Source: [Eubacterium] saphenum
Lineage (GTDB): Bacteria > Bacillota > Clostridia > Peptostreptococcales > Anaerovoracaceae
Assembly: GCA_004555725.1 (NCBI GenBank)
Contig: SFHC01000019.1
Coordinates: 1-32,733 of the forward strand
Direction of reading: 5' to 3'
DNA length: 32,733 nt
Below are positions 30,297 to 32,733 of the stretch, in pieces. A program made the translations under genes and the position numbers. Position 1 is the first letter of the stretch, and every line of letters begins with the position of its first letter. The notes under the pieces were generated by a model. It was not told where the DNA came from. It was given only the letters and a program-made list of their open reading frames with translations, and did not search any database.

Positions 30297-30746
30297 ATGA
30301 AGGAGTTTTGGAATGTGATTCAGGCGATCTTTGCGGCTGTAGGCGGCTGGCTTGGCTATTTCCTGGGTGGAAATGATGGTCTGCTATATGCACTTCTGGC
30401 TTTTGTGGTGCTGGATTACATCACAGGAGTCATGTGCGCGGTGGCAGATAAGAAGCTGTCGAGCGCCGTGGGCTTCAAGGGGATCTGCAGGAAAGTTCTG
30501 ATCTTTGCGATGGTAGGTATCGGACATCTGCTGGATACTCACATTTTCGGAGAAGCAGGAGTCTTAAGAACCGCGATCATTTTCTTCTACATTTCCAATG
30601 AAGGTCTGAGCCTTGTAGAGAATGCGGCGTATCTGGGACTTCCGATTCCGGGAAAGCTTCACAAGGTGCTGGAGCAGCTGCATGACAGAAGTGAGAAGGA
30701 AGATGATGGCAAGGATGGCAAAGACGAAAAGGAAGGTGAAGAATAA
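30297..30746 (+). CDS. Phage holin, holin_4/TcdE-like family
   Basis: 149 aa from MKEFWNVIQAIFAAVGGWLG, with AAGGAGG about 10 nt upstream. Four hydrophobic segments: residues 8-27, 28-50 (LLYALLAFVVLDYITGVMCA), about 68-85 (VLIFAMVGIGHLLD) and about 95-112. The family signature 'IIFFYISNEGLSLVENAAYL' followed by GLPIPGKLHKVLEQL is present. A charged cytoplasmic tail (EKEDDGKDGKDEKEGEE) ends the protein. It makes membrane holes that release the endolysin at the end of infection. It overlaps the endolysin ATG by one base. Confidence 0.93.
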   Translation: MKEFWNVIQAIFAAVGGWLGYFLGGNDGLLYALLAFVVLDYITGVMCAVADKKLSSAVGFKGICRKVLIFAMVGIGHLLDTHIFGEAGVLRTAIIFFYISNEGLSLVENAAYLGLPIPGKLHKVLEQLHDRSEKEDDGKDGKDEKEGEE

Positions 30747-32239
30747 TGGATTATACGAACAGTTCTATGGTGGTTTATAAGAAGCTTTCTCCGAACCATT
30801 CTGGCCAGAGGACGCACAGCATTGACCGGATCACGCCTCATTGTGTGGTCGGTCAGTGTACGGCGGAAGGCCTGGGGGAATGGTTTGAGAAGCAGTCCAC
30901 GCAGGCATCCAGCAACTACGGCATTGATCGTGACGGCAGGGTGGCTTTGTACGTGGAAGAGAAGAATCGTTCCTGGTGTACTTCCAGCAATGCCAATGAC
31001 CAGAGGGCGATCACGATCGAGTGTGCTTCCGATACCACAGAGCCTTATGCTTTCAGGGATGTGGTGTATCAGACGCTGATCAAGCTCTGCATAGATATCT
31101 GCAAGCGTAACGGCAAGAACAAGCTGATCTGGTTCGGAGATAAGGACAAGACGCTGAACTATTCTCCTAAGAGCGGGGAGATGATCCTGACGGTTCACAG
31201 GTGGTTTGCGAATAAGTCCTGTCCGGGAAACTGGATGTATGCGAGGATGGGAGATCTGGCCGAGAAGGTGACGAAGGCACTGCAGGGGTCTTCTGATTCC
31301 GGTGGCGGTTCGACTGCAAAAGGGACTCAGGCCTCTGTCCTGAAGAATCTGTCTGAGGCGGATGCGATCAAGAAGGTCGGTGCGTTTTTCACAGCGGATC
31401 AGAAGAAGAGCGGCATCCTGGCATCGGTATCGCTGGCTCAGTTCATTCTGGAATCCGGTTATGGGAAGAGTGAACTGGCTCAGAACGCCAACAATATCTT
31501 CGGGATGAAGTGCAGCCTGTCCGGGAATAGCTGGAGCGGGTCCAGTTGGGATGGCAAGAGCAAGTACACGAAGAAGACGCAGGAACAGAATCCTGACGGC
31601 AGCATGGTCACGATCACAGCAGACTTTCGGAAGTATCCCTGCATCGAGGATTCCATTGCTGACCATTCCGCTTATCTGCTTGGAGCAAAGAATGGCAGCA
31701 AGTTGAGATATGCAGGTCTGAAGGGATGCTTGGATTATAAGAAGGCTGTGCAGATCATAAAGGATGGCGGCTATGCCACAAGCCTGACCTATGTGGAGAA
31801 ACTGATCTCCATCATTGAGAGATGGAACCTGACTCAGTATGATTCCAAGGACTCCGGAGGTGAGGTGATTCGCTGGTACCGTGTCCGGAAGTCCTGGACG
31901 GATGCCAAGAGCCAGAAGGGAGCTTATAAGATCCTGTACAACGCGAAGAAATGCGCCGATCAGAATCCGGGATATAAGGTGTTCGATGCGGGTGGCAAGG
32001 TAGTGTATGCATCGAAGGCGGCGGAGACTGCGGTGAAGGTGCCGTTCCTGGTGAAGGTCAGTATTTCGGATCTGAATATCAGGAAGGGTCCGGGAACCGA
32101 TTATGACAGGGTTCAGTTTATTCCAATTGGTGTGTACACGATCTTAGAAGTCCGAAGTGGAAAAGGCAGTTCTGCCGGATGGGGCAGGCTTAAGAGCGGA
32201 ATAGGATGGATAAGTCTGGATTTCGTGAAGAGGTTATAA
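30746..32239 (+). CDS. Bifunctional endolysin: amidase plus glucosaminidase, SH3 domain
   Basis: 497 aa, four parts. (1) Residues 10-175: N-acetylmuramoyl-L-alanine amidase (amidase_2) with zinc ligands His32 (ITPHCVV), His151 and Cys159 (TVHRWFANKSCPG). (2) Residues 200-362: glucosaminidase/lysozyme-like domain with catalytic Glu236 in LAQFILESGYGKSELAQNAN and NIFGMKC. (3) Residues 374-421: short SPOR-like segment (WYRVRKSWTDAKSQKGAYKI, VFDAGGKVVY). (4) Residues 436-497: bacterial SH3 domain (LNIRKGPGTDYDRVQFIPIG) for wall binding. It cuts both the stem peptide link and the glycan chain. No signal peptide, so it depends on the holin. A terminator follows. Confidence 0.94.
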   Translation: MDYTNSSMVVYKKLSPNHSGQRTHSIDRITPHCVVGQCTAEGLGEWFEKQSTQASSNYGIDRDGRVALYVEEKNRSWCTSSNANDQRAITIECASDTTEPYAFRDVVYQTLIKLCIDICKRNGKNKLIWFGDKDKTLNYSPKSGEMILTVHRWFANKSCPGNWMYARMGDLAEKVTKALQGSSDSGGGSTAKGTQASVLKNLSEADAIKKVGAFFTADQKKSGILASVSLAQFILESGYGKSELAQNANNIFGMKCSLSGNSWSGSSWDGKSKYTKKTQEQNPDGSMVTITADFRKYPCIEDSIADHSAYLLGAKNGSKLRYAGLKGCLDYKKAVQIIKDGGYATSLTYVEKLISIIERWNLTQYDSKDSGGEVIRWYRVRKSWTDAKSQKGAYKILYNAKKCADQNPGYKVFDAGGKVVYASKAAETAVKVPFLVKVSISDLNIRKGPGTDYDRVQFIPIGVYTILEVRSGKGSSAGWGRLKSGIGWISLDFVKRL

Positions 32240-32261
32240 CTGAATAACGAATCGTTACTAC

Positions 32262-32307
32262 GCCTGCGGGCATTGGGAGAAATCCTGATGTTTCCGCAGG
32301 CTTTTTT
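32262..32307 (+). terminator. Rho-independent terminator after the endolysin
   Basis: GCCTGCGG (32262-32269) pairs with CCGCAGGC (32294-32301), followed by TTTTTT. It ends the late operon and probably marks the last typical phage gene. Confidence 0.8.
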
Positions 32308-32309
32308 CG

Positions 32310-32338
32310 TTTACAGAAAAAAGTATAGCGGATATAAT
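32310..32338 (+). promoter_or_regulatory. Promoter of the YafY-type regulator
   Basis: TTTACA (32310-32315), exactly 17 bp, TATAAT (32333-32338). It is a near-consensus vegetative promoter, stronger looking than anything inside the phage genes. Confidence 0.8.
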
Positions 32339-32339
32339 A

Positions 32340-32363
32340 AACATGACATACTGTTGTCATGTT
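32340..32363 (+). promoter_or_regulatory. Palindromic operator at the regulator's start of transcription
   Basis: AACATGACA, 6 bp, TGTCATGTT: perfect 9-bp arms directly after the -10 box. The position suits autorepression by the encoded regulator. Confidence 0.7.
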
Positions 32364-32398
32364 GAGTTTGCTATGATATCTACGGAGTGTGAGAGGTT

Positions 32399-32733
32399 AT
32401 GAAGATAGACAGGCTTATCGGGATATTGTCGATCTTACTGCAGGAAGAAAAGACAACGGCTCCTGAACTGGCGGAAAGGTTCGAGGTATCACGCCGGACA
32501 ATAAATCGTGATATTGAAGACCTTTGCAAAGCGGGTATTCCTATAAGGACTGCTCAGGGTACCGGCGGTGGTATCAGCATTTTGGATGGATACCGTATGG
32601 ACAGGACGATCCTGACATCAAAGGATATGCAGATGATACTTGCCGGGCTTCGTAGCCTGGACAGTATAAGCGGAAGCAGCTACTATGGCCAGTTGATGGA
32701 GAAGATCCAGACCTCCATCATGAACACCATCCC
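32399..32733 (+). CDS. YafY/WYL-type HTH regulator, 3' end cut by window
   Basis: The frame is open from the ATG at 32399 to the window end (111 codons visible). It starts MKIDRLIGILSILLQEEKTT, then a winged-helix recognition region APELAERFEVSRRTINRDIE and 'DLCKAGIPIRTAQGTGGGIS' followed by 'ILDGYRMDRTILTSKDMQMI'. That is the classic N-terminus of the DeoR-like HTH_11 plus WYL family, which senses unknown ligands and represses nearby genes. GAGAGG lies close to the ATG. A perfect palindrome overlaps its promoter. It may be the first host gene beyond the prophage or a late-end cargo gene; the window cannot decide. Confidence 0.85.
   Translation, partial: MKIDRLIGILSILLQEEKTTAPELAERFEVSRRTINRDIEDLCKAGIPIRTAQGTGGGISILDGYRMDRTILTSKDMQMILAGLRSLDSISGSSYYGQLMEKIQTSIMNTI

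Noticed and set aside
30659..31666. Minus-strand open frame of 335 codons opposite the holin and endolysin
   Set aside because: It is a mirror of strongly supported plus-strand genes, has an odd composition rich in Arg, His, Leu and Ser, and lacks a binding site and recognisable motifs.
32240..32399. Right attachment site (attR)
   Set aside because: No integrase, tRNA gene or matching repeat from the other end is in the window, so no core can be proposed.

Overview
The window is most of a temperate siphovirus-type prophage from a low-to-mid GC Firmicute, probably a gut Clostridia/Lachnospiraceae-like host. That is inferred from strong AAGGAGG-type ribosome binding sites before almost every gene, the phage gene families present, and the codon use; no 16S or host marker is in view. 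The integrase, the lysogeny repressor and the attachment sites are not in the window.

Layout. (1) 1-905: end of an AT-rich DUF2971-like gene, closed by a bidirectional terminator against the next operon. (2) 961-5483, minus strand: replication operon read right to left: 51-aa ORF, 121-aa protein, DUF2800 Cas4/RecB-like nuclease, DUF2815 ssDNA-binding-like protein, small membrane protein, family A DNA polymerase. (3) 5484-5771: divergent control region with three copies of a bipartite element of about 42 bp. (4) 5772-10595, plus strand: primase-helicase (D5/VirE type), a repeat-rich gap that could be an origin, VRR-NUC nuclease, SNF2 helicase, a small protein, and an ArpU/DUF1492 sigma-like late regulator. 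(5) 10716-16555: HNH nuclease, probable cos site, small and large terminase, portal, ClpP-type prohead protease, HK97-fold capsid. (6) 16624-19327: head-tail connectors, tail terminator, major tail protein, and a gpG/gpGT tail chaperone with an A AAA AAC -1 frameshift site. (7) 19346-21993: first cargo island: Rrf2 regulator, cupin, and two overlapping radical SAM genes resembling the 'radical SAM mobile pair'. (8) 22028-25217: tape measure and a small tail protein. (9) 25231-26891: second cargo island: membrane acyltransferase plus an XRE-AbrB regulator. (10) 26915-32239: tail hub-like protein, tail tip/fibre-like protein, holin, and a two-enzyme endolysin. (11) 32240-32733: terminator, promoter with palindromic operator, and the start of a YafY/WYL-type regulator that is probably host or lysogenic-conversion DNA.

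How it works together. Divergent early operons would replicate the genome. The DUF1492 protein probably switches on the packaging-to-lysis operon, which reads as one tightly spaced unit. Two cargo islands interrupt that unit at tail gene boundaries without breaking any tail gene, and each ends in nearly the same GNRA-loop terminator. The most unusual part is the first island: three copies of GTTGT-N13-ACAAC sit on two near-consensus promoters, so the Rrf2 protein very likely controls itself and the cupin, while the radical SAM pair lies behind a strong terminator.
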